This document shows, one piece after another, positions 25,140 through 33,061 of a stretch of 34,198 bases of DNA. The stretch comes from Planctomycetaceae bacterium. Lineage in GTDB: Bacteria; Planctomycetota; Planctomycetia; Pirellulales; Pirellulaceae. Position 1 is the stretch's first letter, and the number at the start of each line of letters is the position of its first letter. The DNA is taken from contig DUDC01000072.1 of NCBI GenBank assembly GCA_012959465.1, forward strand, positions 1 to 34,198, read 5' to 3'. Position numbers and translations under genes: made by a program. The notes below the pieces were generated by a model. The model was not told where the DNA came from, searched no databases, and saw only the letters and a list, made by a program, of their open reading frames with translations.

Positions 25140-26300
25140 ATGAACCGAATGAAATTTGTGATGATGCTTGTGCTGAGTATGTCAGCCTCTCAGGGACGAG
25201 CTCAGACACAATTACCGACTCTTGAAGAGGCGATCAAGATTTCCCGGGCGACCGGCAAGCCAATTTTTGCGATGGCCGGTCAGAAGACGTGACCACCTTG
25301 TGTGGCACTGCTCAAGCGATTGGAAACAGACCGATCCTTGGCAGTCTTCGCAGGACAGTTTGTCCCGCTCAAGCTGGTTACCGATGGCAATCCGGAATGG
25401 TCAAAATGGGCACGCCAGTATCCCGTAGAGGGCAACGGGATTCCACGCCTCTACGTGATTCGCGCTGATGGTGAGAGAATCTACAGCCGGGTCGGTTCAC
25501 TCGGAGGTGATGCATTACACTTGATGCTCCGCACTACTCTTCAGAGCTCAGGGCGATCGTTTAACGCTGCCGAGACGGCGCTTTTGATGACCAGCGTCGA
25601 AGCGGCCGAGAAGGCGATGGCAGCTGGGAACAGCGGCGAAGCGGCGGCTGAGTTGTCGAAGCTCGCAAAGGTGGGCACGGTCGGTGACCTCAAGAGCTAT
25701 TCGGCGTTGGCGCTGAAGGCGGATGAGATCGCACGGAAACTGGTCGAGGCGTCGGACTCGATGATGAACGACGCAGTCGCCGACCTCGAAAACGTCCAGA
25801 CCGCTTTCAAGGGAGCTTTGGCGTTAGCTGAGGCCGAACGTCAATACGTTGGATTTGGAAAAATCAGAACGAATGTTCTGACCAGCATCAAGGCCGCGAA
25901 ACGCAACAAGGAAATTAAGCCGTACATGGTCCAAGCCGAAGCACTTACGCGTGCTCGAGGTCTGGTGAAATCTGAGAAGGCAACGGATCGCAATAAGGCC
26001 CCGCGAGCCTACGAGAATGTGATTCGGGGCTATCCAGGTACGGAGGCCGACAAGCTTGCACGACAGGAACTGACGTCGATCTCACCGGACGCCAAGATCC
26101 TCCATGTGACCGAACTACCAACGAAACCGAAATTGCGCACCTGGACGGACATCTCGGGGAAGTTCAAAGTGCGGGGCACTTTTGTCAAACTGGAGAGCGG
26201 TAACGTCACACTCAAGAAAGAGAGTGGTGATGAGGTTACACTGCCTCTTGCGAAGCTGAGTATTAGCGACCAGTCGTTCCTGCGACGCCAAGAGAAGTGA
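25140..26300 (+). CDS. Predicted selenocysteine-containing thioredoxin-fold protein with C-terminal SHD1 domain (in-frame TGA at 25290-25292)
   Basis: Read through one TGA, this is a 386-residue exported protein. A signal peptide (FVMMLVLSMSASQGRAQ) is followed by a thioredoxin-like domain (about 27-125): EAIKISRATGKPIFAMAG, then U51-P-P-C54 where CPPC would stand, then GNGIPRLYVIRADG with the cis-Pro-type IPRLYV strand. A helical Ala/Glu/Lys-rich middle (about 140-320) follows. The end (RTWTDISGKFKVRGTFV ... SDQSFLRR) is an SHD1 domain, common in planctomycetes. ATG 25140 has TTGGAG eight bases upstream; ATG 25077 lacks such a site. The part before TGA carries the signal peptide and the part after carries the resolving Cys and SHD1, so neither half makes sense alone. 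The gene's final stop is also TGA. A SECIS-like stem follows the internal TGA. The alternative is a recent Cys-to-stop mutation. Confidence 0.75.
25307..25345 (+). promoter_or_regulatory. SECIS-like stem-loop just downstream of the in-frame TGA
   Basis: The 5' arm ACTGC-T-CAAG-C-GATTGG (25307-25323) pairs with the 3' arm CCGATC-CTTG-GCAGT (25331-25345). This gives 15 base pairs (14 Watson-Crick, one T-G) with two single-base bulges, both on the 5' side, and an AAACAGA loop. The loop begins 32 bases after the TGA, inside the roughly 16-37 base range used to describe bacterial SECIS elements. Bacterial SECIS loops usually carry an early G and often GU; here G is only the closing pair, which is a weak point. 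It lies within the coding sequence, as bacterial SECIS elements do. Confidence 0.65.
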
Positions 26301-26348
26301 TTTTCCAGGGAGCTTCGAGGTCGGCAATGAGATGAGCCGAGTCGACAT

Positions 26349-26367
26349 CGTTCCTTAACGAGGAACG
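26349..26367. terminator. Hairpin spanning the sulfatase stop codon
   Basis: CGTTCCT (26349-26355) and AGGAACG (26361-26367) pair perfectly around TAACG. The stem includes the sulfatase stop (TAA on the minus strand) and lies in the convergent gap after the thioredoxin-like gene. It may end transcription from either side; no T-run follows. Confidence 0.4.
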
Positions 26368-27953
26368 GATCGCGATGGGTACTTGCCGGGGTCGTAATCG
26401 GGATTGGGCCTGTTCTTGTTGGCACCGACCTCGCTTCGCCACTTGTGCAGCATGCTACGGAGTGCGTCGGCTTTCGCAGATTCGCTTGACGCAAGATCGG
26501 TTTGTTCTCCCAGGTCATTGTTCAAATTGAACAGTTGAACGGTGTCGTTTTCATAGTGCTCGATTAGTTTGTAATCGCCGGCGCGGACGGCACCACTGGG
26601 TGGCTGCATACCATGGTTGGAGTAATGCGGAAAGTGCCAATAAATAGCCTCACGTTGAATGTCAGATTGGCCTTTCAGCAGAGGTGCGAGGCTGACGCCG
26701 TCGATGTGTTGATCAGGTCGAGCTGGCAATCCGGCCATTTCGAGAATTGTCGGATAGAAGTCGGTACTGATTACAGGCTCGTCGCAGACCGCTGAACGCT
26801 TTCCATGTCCCGGCCACTTGACGATCATCGGCACGCGAATGCCGCCTTCATATAACCAGCCTTTTGCTCCACGTAATGGCAGATTCGATGTCGAATAGGC
26901 AGCATCGAGTCTGTTGTCTGGCACGACTCTATTGGGATTACCGAAGTTCGCGGCGGACATTCCGCCGTTGTCGGAGAAGAAGATGACAATCGTGTTGTCT
27001 TGTAACTTCAAGACCTCTAGCTTGGCCAATACTCGACCAAGGCTTTCGTCCATCGATTCGACCATCGCGGCAAATTGGATATTGTCTTGATGCTGTTTGA
27101 TCTTGACGGTCCGCTGGGGCAAGACGTGGTGGCCACGGTGCGACGGTTTTTTGATCAAAGTCGCCAGTTGTTCTTGAGACAAGGGATCGTGATCATCTGG
27201 ATTACCCTCCAAAATGAAATCGGGCCCATCTGCAGGCGAGATCGTTGCTAGTTTCTTACGGTACTTTTCGACGAGATCCGAGCGGCCTTGAATGGGGTCG
27301 TGCACCGCGAAGTGCGAGAGATATAAAAAGAACGGCCGGTTCTTATTCTGTTCGATGAACTTTAACGCCTCATCCGTTAGGCGGTCAGTCAAATAGTCAC
27401 CTTTCGAACCGGGCAGGCCGGCCAGTTGGAACGGCGCATGGTATCCTGCTTTTGGCCAGCCCTTGTTCCACTTGGGAACTTGGACATCGAACCCGTGCTT
27501 TCGTGGCCCGTTCGGTTCATCGCCCAGATGCCACTTGCCGAAGATTGCTGTGCTGTATCCTGACGATTTGAGCGCTGCGGCCAGTGTGACTTCTGTGTCG
27601 GGAAGAGACTGTATTGTTTTTACTGTCTCGAGCGACTGAAACGGAAAGTCTCTTCGTCCAAACAGCCAGTCGGTCAAGTGAAGTCGTGCCGGGTACTTGC
27701 CGGTCAATATACTGGCACGCGTCGGGGAGCAAACGTGGCAAGCGGCGTAAGCCTGCGTGAACCGTGTGCCTTCATTGGCCAATCGATCAATGTTTGGTGT
27801 TTCGTAAAACGTGCTGCCGAAACAACCCACGTCTCTCCACCCCAGATCATCGACGAGAAAGAACACGACGTTCGGCCGATCGTTCTCTGCATGAACCGAC
27901 GAAACGAACGTAAGAAAGGCCAAGGCAGACAATACCGCGGTGGTTGCCTTCAT
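26355..27953 (-). CDS. Exported arylsulfatase-type sulfatase
   Basis: A 532-residue type I sulfatase. After a signal peptide (TTAVLSALAFLTFVSSVHA), NVVFFLVDDLGW supplies the calcium-binding D35-D36. C75-S-P-T-R79 in the CSPTRASILTGKYP signature is the site where Cys is converted to formylglycine, so a maturase (formylglycine-generating enzyme or anSME) is needed. GKWHLGDEP and FFSDNGG complete the active site. Start choice: ATG 27953 gives a clean signal peptide; ATG 27977 would add eight residues and has a weak TTGGA upstream; the frame even opens from GTG 28022. It is last in a minus-strand cluster with the c-type cytochrome and the dehydrogenase. Planctomycetes use many such enzymes on sulfated polysaccharides; the substrate here is unknown. 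Confidence 0.92.
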   Translation of the reverse strand: MKATTAVLSALAFLTFVSSVHAENDRPNVVFFLVDDLGWRDVGCFGSTFYETPNIDRLANEGTRFTQAYAACHVCSPTRASILTGKYPARLHLTDWLFGRRDFPFQSLETVKTIQSLPDTEVTLAAALKSSGYSTAIFGKWHLGDEPNGPRKHGFDVQVPKWNKGWPKAGYHAPFQLAGLPGSKGDYLTDRLTDEALKFIEQNKNRPFFLYLSHFAVHDPIQGRSDLVEKYRKKLATISPADGPDFILEGNPDDHDPLSQEQLATLIKKPSHRGHHVLPQRTVKIKQHQDNIQFAAMVESMDESLGRVLAKLEVLKLQDNTIVIFFSDNGGMSAANFGNPNRVVPDNRLDAAYSTSNLPLRGAKGWLYEGGIRVPMIVKWPGHGKRSAVCDEPVISTDFYPTILEMAGLPARPDQHIDGVSLAPLLKGQSDIQREAIYWHFPHYSNHGMQPPSGAVRAGDYKLIEHYENDTVQLFNLNNDLGEQTDLASSESAKADALRSMLHKWRSEVGANKNRPNPDYDPGKYPSRSVPR

Positions 27954-28034
27954 CCAACAACAACGAGGGAAAGTCATGTCTGGTGGTCCAATAAGGCATG
28001 CGGTATCGAAGACCGAATTCACTCATCCCAAGTT

Positions 28035-30377
28035 TCATTCACTGACAATCTTCACTTTGTTCCAATATGCCCACTCGTTGCGCCAATCGTTGGGACGGTT
28101 TTCAATCGACAGTTGGATCGTGCGTCCGGCGAATTTCGTAAGGTCGACGTTGACGTCCAGCCACTCATCATCCGACACGGACTTGGATCCGATGATTTGG
28201 TCGAAGATAACTTCTCCGCCCACCAATACCCTCAATTGCCAGTCACCGTGGGGATGATGGCTGACCCGCAAGCTCAGTTTCGTTTTCTTCTTCTCTGGCA
28301 CCGCCAAAGCGCGGTACAGGCTGCTAGGAGTTTTTTGGTTCAGAGGATGTGTTTGAACTGCGATCGCGTTGCGAAAGACTTTGTGATGGACGACACCACC
28401 TTCGCCCACGTTGCGAACCTTGAACCCGGGAGCCACTCTCTGAATTGTCCACTGCCATTCGGGCGCCGACTTCGGTGATTGGCGACGATTGAGGTTTACG
28501 GTCACCTTTCCTGAAACCATTCGACGAGCAACGAATTCTTGAAGCGTCGGGATCTTTCCCTTGATAGCAAGCTGCAACGATTTCTGGGGATGATCAGGCA
28601 CCATTGGTTCCAAACCGAACCAGACCATCCGCGGTAGGTTGTTGTCGCCGATGTCTTCACCGTGTGACGCAAGTCCTTCGAGGATGGGCCAACGTTCTGC
28701 GTACGGCAACCGTTGAACGGCGGATGCCAGATAGAGACGTACGATCGGCGATCGATCTTTACTCGCCATGGATGCAAAAGATGCCAGCGCCGATCGAGTT
28801 ACGGGCGATTCCTCGGCGCTGCTGGCGTCCTGAAACGCGTTGACCTCGGTGCTGTCGCAGAGAAACTGAATTGCCCAGGCACGCACATACTCGTCCTCGT
28901 GAGCCAACAGCCGTTCAATGTGGTTGTTATCCAGGGATCCGGTGACTTTCAAAGCCCACAGTGCCCGAAGCCGCTTCGGCGTAGTCGTGGCCGAGTGGAA
29001 TAGGTGAGCAAGTTGTGTAAGAACAAGCGTCTTGTCCAACGATCCGTTCGCCGCCCGCGCTTGAAGCAACGTGCGAGAATGGCGAACGTACCAGTCGTTC
29101 GCATGCGTCTGCAGTTCGACCAATTGAGCATCGGACATCGTTTGCAAATTGGGCCGCGTAAATCCCTTTGCGCCCTTCGGCATGATGCGATAGATTCGGC
29201 CACTGTTAGGAAAATTGATCGCGTTTCCGCAAACGTCGGTATCATGCCAGTCCAGAATGTAGACGCCCCCTTCCGGGCCAATCTCGACGCTGAATCCGAC
29301 CCATGCTAAATCGTTCGTCGGCATGAAGTCATCGCCGTGTTTACCGATAAAGCTGGATCCTTTGGGCTCGAGAATATCGGTCAAGACGGCGTGTTCATGA
29401 ATGTTGCACATGAACAGTCGATTGCGATATTGTTCAGGGAACGCATCCGCAAGATAGAAGCGAGCCCCGCCGTGAGCGGATAGATGGGTGTGGTCGCGAA
29501 TTGTCTTGATATCATCGTAAATGTACGGATTCACGTGAGGGCGGCTCTGTTTGTGATACACACCTCCTTGGACCACGTGAAACAAATGCGGAATGACGCA
29601 ACACGTGGCGAATCCTTGACCGCGATCATCAAAATCGAATCCCCACGGATTCGATAACCCGCGGGCGAATATTTCGAAAGTCTTGCGTGTTGGATGATAT
29701 CGCCAGATACCCCCGTCGATAAACTGTCTTCCCGCTGCGTCGCCACCCGGTTTGCCAACTCGCGATTGCGTGAACACACCATGACAGCCGTAAAGCCATC
29801 CATCAGGCCCCCAAATGAAACTGTTCAACGTCTCGTGCCGATCGTTGATCCCCCAACCATCCAACAGGATTTGCGGAGGACCGTCCGGCTTATCATCACC
29901 ATCGGCGTCGGGAATGAACGTTAGATTGGGTGGAGATCCGACAAAGACGCCGCCAAATCCACAGGCGAGTCCGGACGTGAAAGTCAACTTGTCAGTAAAC
30001 GTCTTCTTCTTGTCAAAAACACCGTCGCCATCAGTATCTTCCAGGATTTGAATCCGGCTGACTTGGTCGTTGGTATGTTTACCACGCGTTTGATAGTTGA
30101 AGTTCTCGGCAACCCAGATGCGGCCCCGGTCGTCGAAACAAAAGGCAATCGGTTCTCCGATATCTGGCTCGGACGCGAATATCGAGACCTCGAAACCATC
30201 CGGAATCGACATCTTTGCAACCGCCTGCTCCGGTTTCAGAAACGGTGCGTTGCTGGTCTTGTGCTGTTTTTTGGGAAGTTGGTTTTTGGATTCCTGAGCC
30301 AATCCCAGCGTACCGCTGCACAACAAGAGCGTGACGAACAACGTCAATGTTGCCCCTAGTTTGAGTTTTTCGTTCAT
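28035..30377 (-). CDS. PVC-type membrane-bound-dehydrogenase-like beta-propeller protein with HEAT-like and C-terminal beta domains
   Basis: A 780-residue exported protein. A signal peptide (TLTLFVTLLLCSGTLGLAQ) precedes a propeller-like region (about 45-390) with MSIPDGFEVSIFASEPDIGEP, IWVAENFNY, ILEDTDGDGVFDKKKTF and FIWGPDGWLYGCHG. These match the N-terminal domain of planctomycete proteins called putative membrane-bound dehydrogenases. Residues about 430-600 look like HEAT-type helical repeats, and about 640-780 form a beta-sandwich (SLRVSHHPHGDWQLRVLVGG). No heme motif occurs in this chain. In many planctomycete relatives the propeller and a C-terminal cytochrome module are one protein; here the cytochrome module is a separate gene just upstream. 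The start ATG overlaps that gene's stop as ATGA (30374-30377). Confidence 0.85.
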   Translation of the reverse strand: MNEKLKLGATLTLFVTLLLCSGTLGLAQESKNQLPKKQHKTSNAPFLKPEQAVAKMSIPDGFEVSIFASEPDIGEPIAFCFDDRGRIWVAENFNYQTRGKHTNDQVSRIQILEDTDGDGVFDKKKTFTDKLTFTSGLACGFGGVFVGSPPNLTFIPDADGDDKPDGPPQILLDGWGINDRHETLNSFIWGPDGWLYGCHGVFTQSRVGKPGGDAAGRQFIDGGIWRYHPTRKTFEIFARGLSNPWGFDFDDRGQGFATCCVIPHLFHVVQGGVYHKQSRPHVNPYIYDDIKTIRDHTHLSAHGGARFYLADAFPEQYRNRLFMCNIHEHAVLTDILEPKGSSFIGKHGDDFMPTNDLAWVGFSVEIGPEGGVYILDWHDTDVCGNAINFPNSGRIYRIMPKGAKGFTRPNLQTMSDAQLVELQTHANDWYVRHSRTLLQARAANGSLDKTLVLTQLAHLFHSATTTPKRLRALWALKVTGSLDNNHIERLLAHEDEYVRAWAIQFLCDSTEVNAFQDASSAEESPVTRSALASFASMASKDRSPIVRLYLASAVQRLPYAERWPILEGLASHGEDIGDNNLPRMVWFGLEPMVPDHPQKSLQLAIKGKIPTLQEFVARRMVSGKVTVNLNRRQSPKSAPEWQWTIQRVAPGFKVRNVGEGGVVHHKVFRNAIAVQTHPLNQKTPSSLYRALAVPEKKKTKLSLRVSHHPHGDWQLRVLVGGEVIFDQIIGSKSVSDDEWLDVNVDLTKFAGRTIQLSIENRPNDWRNEWAYWNKVKIVSE

Positions 30378-31564
30378 TTCGCCATCTCCACTTGCTCTGT
30401 TGTTCTCAAATATCTGATCAGATCGAGCACTTCCTGTCGCTTCATCTTATCCAACTGTCCGTCAGGCATCATCGACTTGGATGAGATGGTTCGCGTCTCG
30501 ATGTCCTCCTTGGCGATGATCATTCTTGGCTGTTCGACCGTTTTTAGCACGACCCGAACTCCGTCTTCTTCAGCGATAACACCATTGATGACGCGTCCGT
30601 CGACCGTCGAAATTGTTATCATCTTGTAGCCGACGGGGACGTCGTAACTTGGATCGACGCTATTCAAAAGAATGTAGTCAAGGTTGGCTCGGTTCGATCC
30701 GGTCAAGTCTGGGCCAATCTTGCCGCCTTCCCCATAAAGTAGGTGACATGCAGCACACGTATTCTTGAAGACGACTCGACCTCGTGAAGCATTTGCTGAG
30801 GCAATCGCTTTCGGCGTGATCATCCTCTTGTACTTCGTCATCGACTTTGTACGGTCTTCGGCGAGTTGCCTCACTTCGCCGAAAACCTCGACAAATCGAT
30901 CTCCCAGAATATTGTGCAACGAACGAGCGACGTGCGCCGGAATCTCATCGTGTGATACGATCTTTTGTTTGACGGCCGTCAGCATTGCTTGTGCGTATCG
31001 CTTCCGTGTCGCAAGCGTTTCCACGACGGCGCGGCGGAGTTCAGGGCTCAATTGCTTGTACCGTCGCAGCAGCACTGTGGGAGCGGTTGCATCCTCGACC
31101 ATGGCATATCCGCGAATCGCATCCAATTGCAAAGCAGAATCATCCAGCAGCGATTCCAGTAGCGTGAATACTTCTTCGTTTTGTTGCGTTAACAGCGAAC
31201 GAAGCACTTTCCGTCGAGCATTCGTAGCGGCCGACTTGTCTTTCAATGTGGCGAGAGCCCGCTGAACCGCCTTGCGGTCGCCGAAGATCTGTGAAAGCTG
31301 TGCCGAAAGGTCCCGCACACTCTTGTCATCACTCTGGGCGAGCTTTGCGCTCAACTCACTCCAACCCTTGGGGGCCGAAATATTTCTCCGACCCTCCAAC
31401 CCTCGCAACATGCCTCGCAACAAGGCGCTTTGGACACCCGGATCGTCAGCCGCGTCCAATGTTTCAACCAGCAACGCTAGCGAATCGGATTCGTCGATCG
31501 CTGTCGAGACTTGAGGGTAACAGGCGAGCAAAAAGGTAAAGAAATAGGTGTAAGAACCCTTCAC
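30374..31564 (-). CDS. Exported c-type cytochrome with HEAT-like repeats (PVC-type heme-binding module)
   Basis: A 396-residue protein from GTG 31564, which has AGGA eight bases upstream and opens a signal peptide (YTYFFTFLLACYPQVSTA). The frame remains open further upstream to 31732, but that extension is not signal-like. Residues about 25-230 are helical repeats. C270-A-A-C273-H274 in FKNTCAACHLLYGEG is a c-heme site, followed by GKIGPDLTG, MITISTVDGRVINGV and the axial-Met region SSKSMMPDGQL. This matches the cytochrome domain usually found at the C terminus of planctomycete propeller-heme proteins. It is first in a minus-strand operon, coupled by ATGA to the dehydrogenase-like gene, so the two products are likely electron-transfer partners in the periplasm. 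Confidence 0.88.
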   Translation of the reverse strand: MKGSYTYFFTFLLACYPQVSTAIDESDSLALLVETLDAADDPGVQSALLRGMLRGLEGRRNISAPKGWSELSAKLAQSDDKSVRDLSAQLSQIFGDRKAVQRALATLKDKSAATNARRKVLRSLLTQQNEEVFTLLESLLDDSALQLDAIRGYAMVEDATAPTVLLRRYKQLSPELRRAVVETLATRKRYAQAMLTAVKQKIVSHDEIPAHVARSLHNILGDRFVEVFGEVRQLAEDRTKSMTKYKRMITPKAIASANASRGRVVFKNTCAACHLLYGEGGKIGPDLTGSNRANLDYILLNSVDPSYDVPVGYKMITISTVDGRVINGVIAEEDGVRVVLKTVEQPRMIIAKEDIETRTISSKSMMPDGQLDKMKRQEVLDLIRYLRTTEQVEMAK

Positions 31565-31599
31565 GTCTTCATTCCTGTTTTCACGAGTCTTGTCAACGA

Positions 31600-31820
31600 T
31601 CGGACGTGCGGTCCGACACTGACGGCATGGTAAAAAGGTCGCTCGAGACTGATCGAAAATGGGACTGCCCGAACAGAGGCAAGATGCGGCCTTCGAAGGC
31701 ACAATTGTGGTCAGGATGGTCCTGAGTGTCAATCATCTTGAAGCGGTCTCTACCGGTGACAGTGACTCGGGCCAGTGTGCGAGCGCCCATTTAAATGGTC
31801 TTAACGGAAGGCACACTGGC
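31600..31820. promoter_or_regulatory. Palindrome-dense divergent intergenic region, possible structured RNA or operator array
   Basis: Between the cytochrome (minus) and Rieske (plus) genes there are several exact inverted repeats. These are CGGAC/GTCCG (31601-31615), CAAGATG/CATCTTG (31680-31686 with 31734-31740), GCCTTCGAAGGC (31689-31700), ACAATTGT (31701-31708), TCAGGA-TGG-TCCTGA (31711-31725), CCATTTAAATGG (31787-31798) and GCCAGTGTGC/GCACACTGGC (31771-31780 with 31811-31820). The CAAGATG/CATCTTG arms enclose two hairpins, and the 10-bp pair encloses the CCATTTAAATGG palindrome, so nested stems could form on either strand. A frame continuous with the Rieske gene runs through 31659-31931, but the good SD at 31932 makes it probably untranslated leader. 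Confidence 0.5.
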
Positions 31821-31931
31821 ACCAAGAACACGGTTGGTCCATCGATGCCGGAGAAACTAAACGGCAATTCTGGTAGCCTGTTTGAGTTCTGTGACGACGT
31901 AGAGGATGCACAGGGAATTGGAGATCAGCAA

Positions 31932-33029
31932 ATGGGAGCGAAGACGCTTCGCGGGGAATTTTTCGCGTCCCCAGAAGTCTACGCACAGGAGACTCAACAG
32001 ATCTTTCGGAAGAACTGGATCTGTGTTGGCCGCGCGTCGGACCTTTCGGCAGCGGGTGACTTCCTTGTGCATGAAATGAATGGTGAGAGTTTCATTGTTG
32101 TTCGTGACACTCATGGCCGAGTGAGTTGTTTCTATAATGTCTGCCGCCACCGTGGGACCCGGATGCAAGTGGAAGCATGCGGTCACTTCAAGACGAGAAT
32201 TCAGTGTCCCTATCATGCTTGGACCTACGACTTTCAAGGGAGCCTGAAAAATGCCCCGAACATGAACGAGGTCGAGGGTTTTAATGTGAAGGATTATCCG
32301 CTCCAGACTGTCCACTCTGTCGTCTGGCAGGGATTCGTTTTCATCAATCTAGACCGAGACTGCCCGCCGTTCGAATCGTTTCTTGCGTCGATCCTCACTC
32401 GTTTCGACGATTGGCGCCTCAGTGATCTCGTGTCTGCGCACCATGTCACATACGAGGTCCAGGCAAATTGGAAAATCGTGTTTCAGAACTACAGCGAATG
32501 TTATCACTGCTCCCTTGTGCATCCGCAACTCAACCCCGTGACTTCGGTCAAGACCTCTTCAAATGATTTTACGGAAGGACCCTTCTTGGGCGGACCGATG
32601 GTCCTTTCGGACGCGTACGATACAGTTTCGGTCGATGGGCAGCTCTGCGGTGATTGGCTTCCGGGGCTCTGCGACGAGGATCGAAACCGAGTCTATTTTT
32701 ACACCTTCTTTCCCACACTCTTTATTAGCCCGCACCCCGACTATGTGCTTACCCATCGGATCGAACGGTCGAGTTGCAATTCCACTCGCATTGTGTGTGA
32801 TTGGTTATTTCCGCAAGAAGTCGTCGACCAAACGGGGTTCGATCCCACGAAGGCGGTCGAATTCTGGGACGTCACCAATCGTCAGGACTGGCGGGTCTGC
32901 GAGTTGACACAGCATGGAGTGCAGTCGGAAGCGTACGAGCCTGGACCCTATTCCAATCTGGAGAGCATGCTGGTGGCTTTTGACCGTCACTATTTGAAGG
33001 CGATGGCGGAAGAAGAATGTGACACGTGA
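31932..33029 (+). CDS. Rieske non-heme iron oxygenase, alpha subunit (GbcA/CntA/stachydrine-demethylase-like)
   Basis: A 366-residue cytoplasmic protein from ATG 31932, with TTGGAG eight bases upstream. The Rieske centre is C71-x-H73 (NVCRHRG) and C92-x2-H95 (QCPYHAW). The catalytic iron site is N186-Y-S-E189-C-Y-H192-C-S-L-V-H197-P, with the third ligand probably the Asp in TNRQDW. Glu at 189, where ring-hydroxylating enzymes have Asp, together with the NYxECYHC form, resembles the branch that demethylates quaternary ammonium compounds (glycine betaine, carnitine, proline betaine). No reductase or ferredoxin gene is adjacent, so electrons come from elsewhere. The substrate is inferred from motif similarity only. 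Confidence 0.88.
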   Translation: MGAKTLRGEFFASPEVYAQETQQIFRKNWICVGRASDLSAAGDFLVHEMNGESFIVVRDTHGRVSCFYNVCRHRGTRMQVEACGHFKTRIQCPYHAWTYDFQGSLKNAPNMNEVEGFNVKDYPLQTVHSVVWQGFVFINLDRDCPPFESFLASILTRFDDWRLSDLVSAHHVTYEVQANWKIVFQNYSECYHCSLVHPQLNPVTSVKTSSNDFTEGPFLGGPMVLSDAYDTVSVDGQLCGDWLPGLCDEDRNRVYFYTFFPTLFISPHPDYVLTHRIERSSCNSTRIVCDWLFPQEVVDQTGFDPTKAVEFWDVTNRQDWRVCELTQHGVQSEAYEPGPYSNLESMLVAFDRHYLKAMAEEECDT

Positions 33030-33061
33030 ACCCGTTATTCTTCAATCGAGTGCGAAGAATA

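Noticed and set aside
25302..26300. Separate gene starting at GTG 25302, with the upstream piece ending at TGA 25292 as another gene
   Set aside because: The GTG has no SD, the product would lack a signal peptide and the front of the thioredoxin fold, and the upstream piece would end in the middle of the domain, one residue before the CPPC position. A single recoded gene explains both.
27678..28478. 266-codon plus-strand open frame opposite the sulfatase and dehydrogenase genes
   Set aside because: It spans the boundary of two well-supported minus-strand genes and reads as a low-complexity shadow frame.
31565..31732. 56-residue upstream extension of the cytochrome gene
   Set aside because: GTG 31564 has an SD and opens a signal peptide; the extension would bury that signal and has Cys/Arg-rich non-domain sequence.
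31601..31820. tRNA or other known structured RNA in the palindromic region
   Set aside because: No cloverleaf, no T-loop-like GTTC box in place, and no riboswitch core I can recognise; kept only as an unassigned structured region.
31659..31931. N-terminal extension of the Rieske gene by 91 codons
   Set aside because: The family starts near the ATG at 31932, which has a good SD; the extension runs through the palindrome-rich region and has no domain.
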